Positions 24,577 through 37,365 of a stretch of 64,000 nt of DNA are shown here, piece by piece (the first letter of the stretch is position 1; each line of letters starts with the position of its first letter). Both the position numbers and the translations under genes were made by a program. The stretch covers positions 1 to 64,000 of the forward strand of contig JAVTVY010017286.1 of NCBI GenBank assembly GCA_036873755.1, read 5' to 3'. Under the pieces are notes generated by a model. The model was given only the letters and a program-made list of their open reading frames with translations. It was not told the origin of the DNA and did not search any database. This stretch comes from Hanleya hanleyi. Its lineage: Eukaryota > Mollusca > Polyplacophora > Lepidopleurida > Hanleyidae.

Positions 24577-24654
24577 CTTTTGGCTTGGAAACTTGTCAAC
24601 ATACGTCAAGGCTAAGAAGGAGGGAAAAGCTCTTGTCCTGGTTTTCGAAGAACT
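24577..24654 (+). CDS. CYP46A-like: P450 exon 2
   Basis: The acceptor is tatttcag and the donor aact|gtgagt. It encodes (S)FWLGNLSTYVK ... VFEE, matching the LGHL ... region after the proline hinge. Its start phase fits exon 1 and its end phase fits exon 3. Confidence 0.85.
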
Positions 24655-25789
24655 GTGAGTGTTATATCAAAAGTCCATAAAACTAGAAATATGCAACGAT
24701 GTATTGAGTGACACCGACGGCATGTTATCCATGTAAGCGCGTCCAATTGCAAAAGTTGCCCCCTAGCTGGAACTGGCGAACTATCAGGGGAGAAAATTTT
24801 GAAATGCCAGGAAACGGATCAAACAGCCGCGAATGCAATAAGTTGGTACAATGAATCACAGGAGTTTTTTCGCCAAAACGAAAATGATGTGAACGCATGA
24901 AGTCTGAACAGATTCACTAAAAATAATCCAAACCGCCGTTCGCCTATTAACACCTCGTGTCGATGTTGGGTTAATTTATTTTTACTTCCAAGTATTTACT
25001 GATTGTTAGTTATGAACACTATAATAATAAATATATCTCCTTATTTATTTACTGTACCATCCAGACCGTCAACTTTCACCATGGCTTATGTACCCACCTA
25101 CGTGTGCGGCTAAAGGTCTCCTGGACTTTTCTTATTGTTTTAACGTAATCCAGTTTGAAGACCACACCTGTTATAAGAGCATGTCCAGAGCACGTGTTGC
25201 TGTGTAATCACCTATCCGACCCTCAACTAGATTTATCCAGGAATTCTATTCATATGTAAATAAGTGCTCAGCTAAAGTGACAGATGCGGTATTCTGTGGA
25301 TGTTTGTTCTTTTTACACCCCTGATGCAAACCTTCCGTAATCAATAATATTTATCGAACGAAATGTAGCCTTAGTTGATACATTTATTTTATTATACGAG
25401 AGAACATTATTGGGTAAGCTGAACTGAAACAACTAAGCCACACCCGATTGTAATTTAATAACAGATTTGTTGTCGATGTACGATATCGAACTACTGTGCA
25501 AAAGAAAAAAAGCATAAGACGTTGGGGCTGAAGTGGGTCTACGTTGGACAGAAGTTTGGATCTTCCGAAATAAATGTTGACCCCGATGTCAGCACAGACG
25601 ACAAATTTGCAAAATTTAAATCTCTGGGTCACTGTGGGGTCACAGTCTTTACTGTACTGTCAGACTGCAACTACGGGCGTCAGATAATTCCCATGATTCA
25701 TCAGTACAAAATATATGAAATTCAACTGTGGACAATTGCCGACTTATAACGTTTGCAAGCCGAGCGAAATTTGGAGCAGCTTTTTAATT
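24655..25789. other. P450 intron 2, no gene seen
   Basis: No coding sequence is recognised. The 75-residue open frame at 25522-25749 shows no family features. Confidence 0.5.
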
Positions 25790-25834
25790 GCTATGAGCAG
25801 CTTTTATATCTTACGTCACATGAAGCGTTATAGG

Positions 25835-27560
25835 AATTACAAGCGTCTAGTCCGTCATTCATAATCCAGCCGTCGTCCATTAGAGAATATCCGCGTCCAT
25901 AATCCAAAGACCTATTCCATTTCCATATAACAGTATTAGCACCAAATTCAAAGACAAAAGTATACATAAACATAGGCTTGTTTCCTGCAAGAGAGAAGCG
26001 GTCAACAATTTTCAATGATGCCGACAAGACATCATGATGTTCCAAAATATCAAATCCGTATCGCTGATCAGTATTCTTAATCCATAATATTCGTTATAGA
26101 ATCGTCATCTAAAAATGATGTACCTCAGTCACGCTTTGATTGTGACTGTTCATATGAGTACCATGAGGATCTTCAAGTACATGGGCTCATACGGCCCCTA
26201 GCCCCGGGTTAAGCGGAATTAGACACATGTTACGAAACGTAGCCCCATAGATCTTGCACGCTACGTTCGTATTTTGCTATCAACATGCGATATGTATCGC
26301 CAAATTTGAGAAACTTTGAGTGGAGGCGCTTGGTGGAATAGCCCTGTTTTATAAGTTTCTGCAACAATGTTTTTGTGACGTTGATTAAAATCATCACATT
26401 TAACACAGGATCTAGCAAATGCTACTAAGCGAGATATGTATACGCCATATGCAGGTCCCACTGGAATATTACTATCCAGAAAGGGATAGTTTACGATGTC
26501 GAAATTGTAATCATCTCTTTGTCATAAAGTCGACGAGAGAGAATGCCCGCTTCATTTTTGTAGAGATATAGATCTAAATATGATGTGCCTGTGGGGCTAT
26601 CTGTAGTTTCCTTCAAATCCAGTGAAGGTGGATATATATCCTTCACTGCGTCATTTATATAGCGATTATCCACAGCGAGAAGATCGTCTATATAGCGTTT
26701 GGTGAATGAGAAGGAACGGGCTTTGAATGGATCGGTTTTGAAAGCGCCTGCATATAGTCATATTCATAAGAGAACAGATACAGGTCAGCCAACAGGGGTG
26801 CACAATTAGTACCCATTGGAATACCTATATGCTGCTGATATATTGTGTTGCCAAATTTCACATAGATATTTTTAATGAGAAATTCAAGCAACTCTATAAA
26901 CAAAGAAATATCCCATGAATGATATCTCTTGTATGTAGTAGAGCTAAAGAATGCTTTATGGCTTCTGACATTAATATATCTACGATCAGTTTTCTTGAAC
27001 ACAGATGCTATTAATGAACTTAGACGGTCAATAAGGTCCTGATGAGGGATTGTAGTATAGAGAGTCGAGAAATCCCATGTGGATACATGTCTGTACGGTA
27101 TGTGGCCTTTAGCATCAAGCTCTTCCGTAAGACATTTTGAGTTTTTCAATATCCATATACATTCAACGCCAGAGTTCTTAGAAATAGTGGCGCAATACCT
27201 TTCCCAAAATGCTTTTACCTCCTGAAGGGCCCTCGTCAATAGGGTTGAAAGAAGCTTGGTGGTGCAGCTTCTAGAACCAGCTATGAATCTAGCTTTGTAT
27301 GGTGATTTATGCATTTTGGGAGTCCAGTATATTTTTGGTATGTCGCCATTGACGGTGGCCATTGAAGTCTACTTGGTCTAAGTGATCGTTGGACACCTCT
27401 GGTTGTATGGACTTGTTGTTTACATATATCCCGGTAGAAGTATTAAAACTTATGAGTAGAAATATATTAGAAAATCTACATTGAAAGCAAACTAGAATAA
27501 CACGTTCGCCTAAGTCTAAGATGGCACAGGTAGAGTACAAGTTATATTGTTGTAGTTTAG
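25835..27560 (-). mobile_element. Penelope-like retroelement copy A (family 2)
   Basis: This is a minus-strand RT in several frames. It shows YWTPKMHKSPYKARFIAGS (about 27330), motif A as WDFSTLYTTIPH (about 27085), IGIPMGTNCAPLLADL (about 26810), YIDDLLAVDN after a frame change (about 26690), then SYLDLYLY and the conserved AYGVYISRLVAFARSC block (about 26440). A non-coding 3' region runs to about 25835. The YIDD motif is present, but frame changes near 26690 and 26450 break the gene. This RT type is often annotated as Penelope-like; I am less sure of the clade than of the RT itself. It lies in P450 intron 2. Confidence 0.75.
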
Positions 27561-27928
27561 ATTTGGAAAACTAACACATAAATATATTCATTATTGGAAT
27601 ATGGACGTCAATGTTCATTATCGGAAGATAGACACATTCTTGCATTTTGTATTCAGGACAAAACGGGCGATGTGTAGCTTAATGACTGATCGGGAGTACC
27701 AGGCAATTAAACTGTATGCCTGTTCTTTTCCATTTTCTTTAGTGTCCATTTGTGACTGTAATCAGGGCATGCTGAACTTGCGCCAACCTGGACACAAGTA
27801 TCGGTGATGTGCCTTTATCATGTAGGTCACCAGGGCTTATTTTGCTGATCTGAACAATGTGGTGAATCATTGGTGCATGAATTTGCTTGATATCTACAAG
27901 CATTTTATCACGACACTTTTGATTGCAG

Positions 27929-28010
27929 TGTAAAGAAGTATGGAAAAACTATCAAATTCTTCTTTCTGTATCGCCCATGGATTATCACTGTGGACCTGGA
28001 GTCTGTCAAG
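27929..28010 (+). CDS. CYP46A-like: P450 exon 3
   Basis: The acceptor is gattgcag and the donor caag|gtgagt. It encodes VKKYGKTIKFFFLY and IITVDLESVK, matching the KKYGPVV ... VTSPESVK region of CYP46A. The phases fit exons 2 and 4. Confidence 0.85.
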
Positions 28011-30079
28011 GTGAGTAAGCTTTGAGTGTGCATGCCGGTAACTTTTGTAATTCCTTTTACATACATGGCAGTGTGACTAACGTCACAGGACCTACGAAGT
28101 ACAGTAGGCATTAGGACTCGAACGCGAACTGAACTCTTGGAAATCCCCACACCCAGTTGAAATCCTGCATATATTAAGATGGGCACTGCCCAAGTCAGAA
28201 TCGCCAGTGATTTTCATCAAAAATCACCGGAAATTTTCATCAAAAGTAGGTCAGCTCAGAACTTGTTGGTAACAGTCTGCTAATGCGCCTTCATTCCAAA
28301 ATAAATAACACTCGCCGATTTAATTTTACAATTTTCTAATTAAAGGAAACAGATTGAATAATATAGGTTCAGTAGATTTCAAGCTTTACGTGTGAAAATA
28401 CATTTACATCTCTTTAATGGTTTTCAGTGCCCTTGTACAGGATCAAAACAACTTTTTGAATCACATTATTTTTCCAACAATACGACAATTTTTTATATAT
28501 ATCACTATAGTAGAAAGGTAGCATTTATGTAGTTTACGGTAATTCAACTCACGACCAACACCTTCTATGCACAAGATAATAATGATTCTATGTCATTCTC
28601 CTGAGTATAACCGGTACAAAGACGAATAAATAGCGTCTCTACATCACGTTGTTATCTAGATATATGAGACAACACATTTTGGGCATTGGCAATCTGATGA
28701 ATGTACTATTCCGGTTTTCTTGTTTCACATTATATTCTATGGCGGTTGATCGATGATAAACGTTAAACCACCTAGCTTTAACTAATTCTGCTAGGCTGTC
28801 TTCATTCAGACTGTACAGCCTACACAGTCCACAGAAAATACACCGCACATTCTTGTACTCCCAGCCTGATCACATTTGATGGCAAGTTTATGGGGCTGTT
28901 TAATGTCTAAGCTAGGAAATGTTCCAGGATAGTTGACAGGACACCGACCACTGTAATTTGATGTGACAAGCCGCAGAGTAGAAACCAGCCTTATCTCAGT
29001 GGGCTTGGATATAAATCACTGTTAAAAACCACAAGGCTCGATAGAGCCTCTCTCTGTGTTTGTTCCAAGGACAAGCCTTAATGACTTTGAAATCCACTGA
29101 TAAGGCTTCATGGTCATAAAAGGAACATGATACTGTTAAAGGCCACATGGATGGTATGTATCTATTACAATATACTGAAGTGTTAATTATAAATCTAATT
29201 TTAATCAGAATTATTTCAGATCAGAACTTGCTGGCAACAATGCCCTAATGCACGTTCATGCCAAAAATCAAGGTTCTAATGTCAACGGTTCTCCTTATTT
29301 TGCCGACGAAAGGATTCAGATGGACTGACTCACTCACTCATTACCGGACAATTTGCGATCTGTAGCCTACTTCGTAGGAAAAGATATATCCTTTCCTACC
29401 GGCTCATATACATAATGTATGATGGCTGGAATGTGTCGTTTCACTTCATTGTATATGAAATGAACCCTATCATAAATCAAATAGATAGCAACACTTCAGA
29501 TATATATACCCATGTTTATCCATGCGGTCATGGGTGAGGACAAGTTCTGAACATTGCTTTTAAAGAAATAATATTCAACCGTTGATATAAAGCGGTTGAC
29601 AATAGGAGGAACTTCCATGACGCCAAATATGGTATCCCATGGGCTAAGTGTCATTCATACGCACATGTCAATGACAAACACTATTCGACATTATGCCATA
29701 AGTATTTTACTGTGTTACCCTGCGATTAGATGAATTATTTATTCACTCAGATACGGGCAAACGTTACGATTTTCAGATTTGGTATGAACGGATTTTGTTT
29801 GTTTGTGGGGTACTGCGCAGAATAAAGGAAAATTTTATGTCCATTGGCCTTCATTCATCGATTTACCAAAATAGTGATTCCATTTCTCCTTCTCATATAT
29901 TTTGCTATGTTGTTTGGCTTGGAATTCTCTCAAGGAAAATGATTCATATATACTCACTTTCAGCCAGTCCGAAAAGCCGTGCGTCCCTCTGTCCCATCGT
30001 TCCAGCCCGATAGGTCGTTGTTGCACCAAACTGGCTCTGATTGCTTCCAGTGTATTATTGTCATCACATCTGTTTTCGG
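28011..30079. repeat. P450 intron 3 with a repeated ~48-bp block
   Basis: A block of about 48 bases (cagaacttg-tggnaaca ... ttcat-ccaaaa) occurs near 28255 and again near 29220 in the same orientation. I see nothing coding. Confidence 0.4.
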
Positions 30080-30153
30080 GATATTTTGGTAACAGGCGGC
30101 CACGCAAAAGACGAATCAGTATACAAACATGTGACGTCTGTGTGTGGAGCACG
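30080..30153 (+). CDS. CYP46A-like: P450 exon 4, acceptor reads GG
   Basis: It encodes DILVTGGHAKDESVYKHV and TSVCGA, aligning without gaps to the region after ESVK in CYP46A. The donor is cacg|gtgaga and its end phase fits exon 5. The start required by phase and homology is at 30080. The two bases before it (30078-30079) are GG after tgttttc, not AG. Confidence 0.75.
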
Positions 30154-30517
30154 GTGAGACATATTAAGTAACGCAAAACAATCGCGCATTGCATAAGAAA
30201 AAAGTAGTTGGTTCACTTAAACGTTTTGTCCTATTTCCAACAGAGTTATTATCAGTCAATTGTTTGGGAATGAATGGGGTGTGGGATAGCCTGGACATGA
30301 TCACGAGGTGTGCAACATATTATGGGAAATTTTATGCTAGATTTCCCCTCTCTTCCTTAATCTTTCCACCAGTAAATGCTAATAATTTCCCATTTGACCT
30401 CTACCTTCCGCACGGTCCGCGCAGGAAGAGTTCAGTTATTATTTCAATAAGGATTCGTTGTTCGGAATGGTTCTTTGTTGAATAACAAAATGCAAAATAA
30501 TCTTTCAAATTTCACAG

Positions 30518-30604
30518 GTGGATGGGACAGGGGTTGGTCTCTGACTGTTATACAGAGCGATGGGAAAGGAAACGGGCATTAATGAACCCAGCCTTCCACA
30601 AACA
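30518..30604 (+). CDS. CYP46A-like: P450 exon 5 with the WxxxR motif
   Basis: The acceptor is ttcacag and the donor aaca|gtaagc. It encodes WMGQGLVSDCYTERWERKRA and NPAFHK. WERKR is the helix C WxxxR motif that contacts a heme propionate in P450s. Confidence 0.9.
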
Positions 30605-30679
30605 GTAAGCGCGAGCACGTATATTTTTCGTGAATCTTTTTTAGAACAGATCACTAATATGGCCTTCAAAGCAATACGC

Positions 30680-30875
30680 AATCAAAGCGTGACTGAGATA
30701 CATCAGTCTCAATTGACGATTTTACGACGAATATCATATGAATTAAGAATACTGATCAGCGATACGGATTTGATGTTTTTGGAACACCATGATGTCTTTC
30801 GGGCATCACTGAAAACTGTCGACCGCTTCTCTCTTGCAGGAAACTAGCCTATGTTTACGTATACCATGATTTTTT
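30680..30875 (+). repeat. Solo 3' tail of the family-2 Penelope-like element
   Basis: The sequence from caatcaaagcgtgactgag to gcctatgtttacg matches the 3' non-coding tails at 44260-44450 (plus) and about 25960-26140 (minus). No RT precedes it, so it is a 5'-truncated or solo copy lying in P450 intron 5. Confidence 0.75.
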
Positions 30876-33800
30876 ATGTATCTATGTTTGAACCTAAGGG
30901 TCAAATATTTGACCCGATGGATCAACCAGATAGGTATTTTAATGCTGGAGAAGCTGAGAGACTCTGCGTCTTGCTAACACAGTAAAAGATCGAGTTCTTA
31001 CACGACAAGATAAGGGTCTGAAACTTCCTTCTTTTGAGTGTCCAGGTTTCTGTGTTTTCAAGTTACATTTGTATTTTTCCATTTTTTTTGCGCATATTCG
31101 TTAATTTTCTAATGGCACTACTTTCCTGCTCAAAATCTGTCGTCTGCTAAACCACAGATTTTGAGAGGCGCATATTGAGTGATTTTGTGGGGCTAACTCT
31201 TTCTGATTAGAAAGCGTGTTCGGGCAGTTATTTTGTATTGAATAGTACCAGTATGAGTGTATTTCACTTTATAAAACAAATGGGATATTTCACTTTGCCT
31301 GTATTCATTTACGTTTTCATGAAATATGTGTGTTGAGTTTGAAATTTTCCAAACTTGCACCTCAAGACACTCTCCATTATCTTTTAAAAGTAAATTTATA
31401 AAATCCAGTGGGGGTCAAATCATTTACATAATAATTTCCCGGTATTCAGAAATGCTTTATTTCGATTCTGCTTATGAAATATTCACGAAATGTTGCGAGC
31501 ATTTCCCTGATCTACACAAAGAGCTCAACTTTTTACATACACCAAGTTTCTTCTGCAAGAAAGGTGACAGGGAGATAACCAAATAGAATTATAATAGGCT
31601 GGGAATGTATGCAAGTTTGAATCTACAGTTTAAATATCTACAATCATTTCTACTCGTGAATTATCATTTACCAATTAGTCAGTTGGCTTTAATCATGCTT
31701 CCGTTTTAACTTGTGAAATTTCCACACGTTGGAAACACCTATAAAACACTTGTAAATAGTAGTTTGATATCCATTTGTGGCTCTGTTTTCTTCATTATAA
31801 AGGTAATCGGTGGAACTTATAGATCTACGTTGAAAGTATACATAGGCTTTATTTCTCGATGATACACTGAATATAAAGCCACTGTTTACTTGCTATATCA
31901 TCTGAATGAATAAATGTATGAACCAAAAGATTTATAATGTGTGCATAAAATGAATCTATCCAACTTGATAACGGAAGTAAATTGCAACAATAAATTGTAT
32001 TACTATTATGCAACACCAACTCGCCGATAAGTGAAAGCTATGAGGATGAATAATATGAGAACAGTACAGCATTCTTCCTGGGATCGGCACGAAAAGCCCC
32101 AGCGAACAGAAAAAGCATGGAAAAAATCCCCAGTGGAGAAAAGCCTCATCCGACATTGAGATTCATGTCAGGGCTTTACATCTCAACTTTACAGATTTTT
32201 TCCACAGTTACGTGGATGCCGTGAAAAAACAAACCCAAACGTGGCTGTTGTAGGTATGACCACGTGGAAATACCCCCGAGTCGCAGAAATCAAAGGCTTA
32301 AACTTCAAAACAAGGGCAACTCTGTTCCTGACGGTTTTCTGCAATCGTCTGACATACGCTTAGATTTTTCATCCCACTCTACTGTATGCAGTGTACGGCA
32401 TAAATACGCCACTGAGAATATGGCCTCTCAGCTCTCTGCAAGAGTAGTATAATATCATCCCCAAGCAAGTCAATCTATCTGCGCGGAGGCTGGTTTTACT
32501 CTGCGAGAGAATTACAAAGCGGCACGATGTCAAAACGAACGAGGCCTATAATTGATATATTTCTTCAACAAGAAAACATAGAGTCATATATGTCGGATTC
32601 TGACAGCGAGGAATCGAGGAATGTTGATGAACCAACTGCCGGCCGACTGGCAGGTGTTATGCTACCCGCGAAAGAGAAACCCGCGAGATCCGTCACCGTC
32701 GCCAGTTGTGTTGCCAAAAATGCAAAACTGAGATAGTTATAGCATGGACTAACACATTTCCCTGGTTCACATTTATGCTGATGAATACAATGCAAATGCG
32801 TAGTGTGTCATCAAGTAGGTCGGCTAGGAGCTTGGAGTGACGAGATAAAAAAATCCAGGTTATTGTTTTGACCAAATCGCAACAACAACGATGTCTTTTT
32901 TTTCAAGCGCCTATTGGGTTTTGGGTTTTGCAAAACATTTTATTGGCGGCTGTATTGAATGCGCATTAAATAAAATAAAAGACAAACAGTGATATAGAAT
33001 CTACATGTATGAATACAAAGTAACAGACAAAGAATTATAATAAAAACCGAACAAATGTTAAATATAATGTTGAAATAAATATATTATCTCTCTCCTGGAA
33101 TCTGGTTTGCGTGAGTGATACGAAAGTCATCACTCTCTCAAGTATCATTCATCATTGTAGTGCCAATTTTGAGAAGACTGATCAAAAGCTCTCTTTGAAA
33201 ATTTCGGAGATTAATGGAAAGTGATAACTCCGTTTTGTTCCATTTTTATACTGCAGAAAATGAACTAAAAGTATGTAGAAAGAGGCTCAGTGGTGTGCTC
33301 TCTGCATGGCCATGAAAGCCCTAGAATGCATCTCAGAGCATCTAAACCACCGGGACCTAGGCGGCCCCTAGATCCTGCTAGCGGCCACTTGACCCCAGAT
33401 TATTTGTCCTGTTACAGTACAAGGGTGAGGACGCCCAAATTCCTGATTCTGGCTAAACCCCTGCTGGTGGCAAAAACCCCAAATTTATTTACAGGCAGTA
33501 ACTTGAGAACCACTCATCGGATTCTTCTCAAATGTGATATGTACATACAAAGAGCCTCACACTCGCATCTTTTTTCCTTTGAAACAGTGCCTGTGAAGTT
33601 AGATATTAATTTTATTTGCCCCAATGGTTCAATCAGTGGTTCATACACAAGCGTATACATTCCTATACTATGCTTCCATACTCCTATACCCATAAAAACA
33701 TCTTGATATGGACTGTTAAGGGGCTGAGGGGTTGTAGCACCACTGGTGCCTCATGTTAAAAAAAAAAACAGTTGCACAATGCTATGAATAAGCAATATTA

Positions 33801-34414
33801 TAATATTATATTTGGAAAAACTGACATCACAAAATTCTAATACCGTTTATCAATTTCCGGAATGTCAGGTTTAGACTTGAACCTCACTAATGTTGTAGTA
33901 CTCTTGGATATTTTCTAGCTTGATAAAATCGTTCTTTATACCTTGTTGGTGGAAGGTGAGACGTTTGGTAAAAAGAAGTGCGGATAATTTAGTTCAATTG
34001 AAATAGCCCTGCTGTGAGCAATTCGGCGCAGTTATTAGTTCCAGTCTTATCAAATCTGACGATTTTATGAAAGTTCTGTATGCAAGGCCTGTTAGCCATA
34101 GATACCTATACTAACCTAGGCTCTAGTTTTTTTTATCTGGGGTAGAAATCGATATCGATATCGCAACCTCGCTTTTTTCTGGAGGGCTTTGTGCGCAAGA
34201 TAGGTGCACAAAGGAAAAGAAATCAACCACGTAACATTATTCACCAGGATAACCTGAATGACTAAGACAGACTGACAAAAATTGTCCACAGACAAGATTC
34301 TCCACTCGATTCGTTTTCATTGTATCTCTCTTTACTGTGTCACTATGTCACTAAAATATGTTCTCTGAAAAATGTGCTGATGATACCGGTGTTAACTTGT
34401 GTCGATTAACCCTA
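30876..34414. other. P450 intron 5, no gene recognised
   Basis: The small open frame at 32527-32736 begins MSKRTRPIIDIFLQQENIES and has an acidic DSDSEES stretch. It might be the N-terminus of a transposase-derived protein, but I cannot support that. Nothing else coding is seen. Confidence 0.4.
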
Positions 34415-34418
34415 TTAA

Positions 34419-34983
34419 CCCTATCTGGTCTGGGCTTTTTGGGACCTGTCCAGGCCTGGGGGGGGCCGAAATGGTTCCCCCCTAATTATTTTTCTTACCC
34501 CTTGAGCTAGGGGCTGAAACTTATCACACTATACCCTTTGGTGAAGCTCTACCAGAAAAATTCAAGATGGCCGCTTTGATGACGTCACAGTGACGTTATT
34601 TTCAAAAACGGCATTTTTGGATCGATTTTTCGGTCAGATTTTCCGAAATTTTTATTTTTGCAATAACTGCGTGATAAATTAGTAAATATTAATGTAATGT
34701 GAAATAAAATAGTTTTTGCCCACTTTTCATTGCGTAAAAGCAGAATTTTTGAAGAAATATGACAAAAACATAACTATTCTGCGACCCCACGTGGCCGCCA
34801 TCTTGGATTTACCCATGATCCTCTGCTCGGGGGTTATGCGAATAGGCTTAATGACGATAAGACGATACACTATAATGTCACGGGGTGTCAGCTCTCCATT
34901 TTGTTGTCGTTCCGAAGATAGCGCAGGAAGTTTGGTAGGGGGGGGCCATAATGCCCCCCCCCCCCCTCCAAGGCCAGGTAGGG
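34419..34983. mobile_element. MITE 1, piggyBac-like ends
   Basis: The left end is TTAA followed by CCCTATCTGGTCTGGGC. The right end is the inverted GGCCAGGTAGGG followed by TTGA, one base from TTAA. Both ends carry G- and C-run hairpins (about 34458-34485 and 34937-34966). It has no coding capacity. It contains caagatggccgc and tgacgtca (34580-34587), shared with MITE 2. TTAA plus CCCT termini are typical of piggyBac-type elements. Confidence 0.6.
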
Positions 34984-35069
34984 TTGAAAAAGATTGTTTA
35001 GAAAGGAAACACTATTGTGGAGTTCCCCATCGTCACTTTTGGATGTTTTTTCTTTGTTTTCTTCTCGAG

Positions 35070-35208
35070 GTATCTGTTGAATCTGATGCCGCAGTTTAAT
35101 AGCACTGGTGATTTATTGATGAAACGACTGTGCGAATTTGCTGATCAGACAACTATGGTTCCCATGCTCACCGAGTTCACCCGAGCCACACTGGATGTCA
35201 TCGGGAAG
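35070..35208 (+). CDS. CYP46A-like: P450 exon 6
   Basis: The acceptor is cttctcgag and the donor gaag|gtacct. It encodes YLLNLMPQFNSTGD, then a helical segment ending TRATLDVIGK, matching the SLMETFNE ... MDILAK region. Phases are exact on both sides. Confidence 0.85.
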
Positions 35209-35648
35209 GTACCTACAACCAGTTCGGTTTTACTACACTTTCAGCTGTAACGTTCTTCTATAGAATTGAAGAGAATGGTCAAGGAATAGATGGTTTCTAT
35301 AACATGTATAATGAGTTATACTGTGAAAGCCTTATTATTCGAGAGATATCTTTCGTGGTTCAGGGCTTTCGGCGAATGTTAATTTCCGTGAATATAATTT
35401 CCATTTGGTAGATATATATAGCAGTATACACCTTGAGCTATCAGCTATCGAGTCCATGACGAATTGCGACGTCTATACTCGAGAAACCTAAATCGAGGGC
35501 CATGGTCGAACTTGATGTTAGGCCTTATGGCTCACGATGCAGTGTAGTTAGAGACACATTAACACAAAACAACTATAAGTAATTATGTCCACCAATCATA
35601 ATTTATTGACTCATCGTTTAACTTTAATAAAAGTTGTTCTTCTTTAAG

Positions 35649-35780
35649 GTTGCTTTTAATATGGACATTGGAAGCATACATAACGAGAATGACCGCTTTC
35701 TCCACGCAATAAAGATGCCTTTCGAAGGGCTGTCGTGTTCACGTAATCCACTGAATCTATATTATCAATACCCCTTCGCT
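35649..35780 (+). CDS. CYP46A-like: P450 exon 7
   Basis: The acceptor is tctttaag. It encodes VAFNMDIGSIHNENDRF and IKMPFEG ... NPLNLYYQ, matching AAFGMETS in CYP46A. The donor gct|gtctgt is weak but gives the right phase (44 codons), so the end is less certain than the start. Confidence 0.75.
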
Positions 35781-36655
35781 GTCTGTTTATTTGTTTTTTT
35801 TAAAGTTGTATTGGGCCGTAGTTTCACAAATAACATCGGGATCTATTTAATACGTCTTATTTATGGCAGTCTGGTCCACTATATGAATATAGCACGGGAC
35901 ATCACAAGGTCAATCTAATTTTCGTCACATGTTTATGATATTTATTCAAAGCTTATTGCCTTTGACACCCGCTATACATTGAGAGTTCGAAGGTTATACA
36001 TCGTCATCTATTTCGTTTCTATCTATGAAAGCTACAACAGTATTTTTTCGATATACTATAGAACATGAACGTGCAACCCAAGACTGATATGGAATTATGT
36101 CAATGAAACGATTGACATAATTATAAAGCACAAATTGCATCATGCTCATTTACGAGGAATTTGATAGAAAAAAATAATGCATTTCTTGACAAAGGGGATG
36201 AACCTTTCGTCAAGATATACCTGGATCCAGTTCTACCGTGTTTTGCTTGAAAACTTGAAACAAATGCAGTACGGAAGTAATTTCATTAGTTCACCAAAGG
36301 AAGACACATTACTGTCGATCGTGGAGGCATGGATTTTGTGTCATGAGAGTGGCATTATATTCGAGAAGGGACCGAGCAGGAAGGGGGGGGGATTTTTATT
36401 TCAGGGGCGGGTCTGGACTTTCTTTGAAAGATATACTTCAAATATGCTTTCCCTATCCTTCCCTGGAGAATATTGCCTTGCTATTGTAGAGTATGCTCCT
36501 GCAGGGTGTGTTCCTGTAAACTGTCATCTTAAGAGATAATCAGAAAAGGGTACGCTCTAATATCGTTATCAAGCTGCCATATGAAGTTATGTTTAGAAGT
36601 ATTCACTCTTGACACTCTGATTCTGATTCTGATTTACTCATTTATTTTGCCATAG

Positions 36656-36812
36656 ATCGATCCTCGTCTGTACAGTTTCCGAAAAGATGTCAGGGAAGCC
36701 TGCAACTTTCTGCGTACGATCGGTAGGAATTGTATTAAGGAGCGAAGATTAGCGATGGAGAACGGGGAATACTGTCCAAATGATATCCTATCACACATGA
36801 GCTCAGTCTTAG
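36656..36812 (+). CDS. CYP46A-like: P450 exon 8
   Basis: The acceptor is tgccatag and the donor ttag|gtaata. It encodes IDPRLYSFRKDVREACNFLR, then KERRLAMENGEYCPNDIL, matching the KRKQLREVRESIRFLR and EEVPADIL stretches. Confidence 0.85.
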
Positions 36813-36877
36813 GTAATACCTTTTCTCTTATTCTAGTGATATAAGCTCAACATATCCAATGTTGAGTGCCAGCTTAA

Positions 36878-37365
36878 CCCTTTCAGGTCAAATTTTCAAT
36901 ACTCTCTTTGAAATGCCAAAGGAGCTGAAACTACGTGACTTGATAACCTGTCATATTGGAGTCATTTTTAGCCTTTTTGTACACTCCTACGAACAATTGA
37001 GCATGAGCAAATCCAAAATGGCGGCTATGCGGGGTAGCCTTAAAGTTATGTTTTCGTAATTTTTCTGTGCATAATAGTGTGCATATTTCACATCAGATAA
37101 TTATTTCCTAATTGACTATGTAGTTTAGTTGGGAGAAAATAGCATAACAAAAAATCTGGAAATTTGACTAGAAAATCGGAAAACTGGTTTTTAGAACATG
37201 AGGTCTCTGTGACGTCATCAAAGAGGCCATCTTAATCTTTTTACTTTTCTGAAAAAGCTTGATCCCAAGATCTATTTTTAAGACCTTTTCTCAAAGAACA
37301 AGAAAAATATTCATTATATTTGGGGAGGGGGGCAAACTGATCCCTTTTCAAGCCCAAAAAGTTGG
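36878..37365. mobile_element. MITE 2, related to MITE 1, opposite orientation
   Basis: It starts after TTAA (36874-36877) with CCCTTTCAGGTC. It contains the reverse complement of the MITE 1 segment aagatggcc-ctttgatgacg (about 37209-37234). Near 37330-37365 it has a G-run and a cccaaaaag word mirroring the MITE 1 left side. The far terminal CCCT/TTAA is not seen, so the right end looks truncated or diverged. Confidence 0.5.

Noticed and set aside
25522..25749. 75-residue open frame near the Penelope-like tail
   Set aside because: Tested as a missing P450 exon; it shows none of the expected residues and has no matching splice sites.
32527..32736. Possible N-terminus of a transposase-derived protein
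   Set aside because: Only 69 residues, with no downstream domain found; too little to support.
34716..35099. 127-residue open frame
   Set aside because: It runs across MITE 1 and into the P450 exon 6 region in the wrong frame for the exon; an artefact of overlap.
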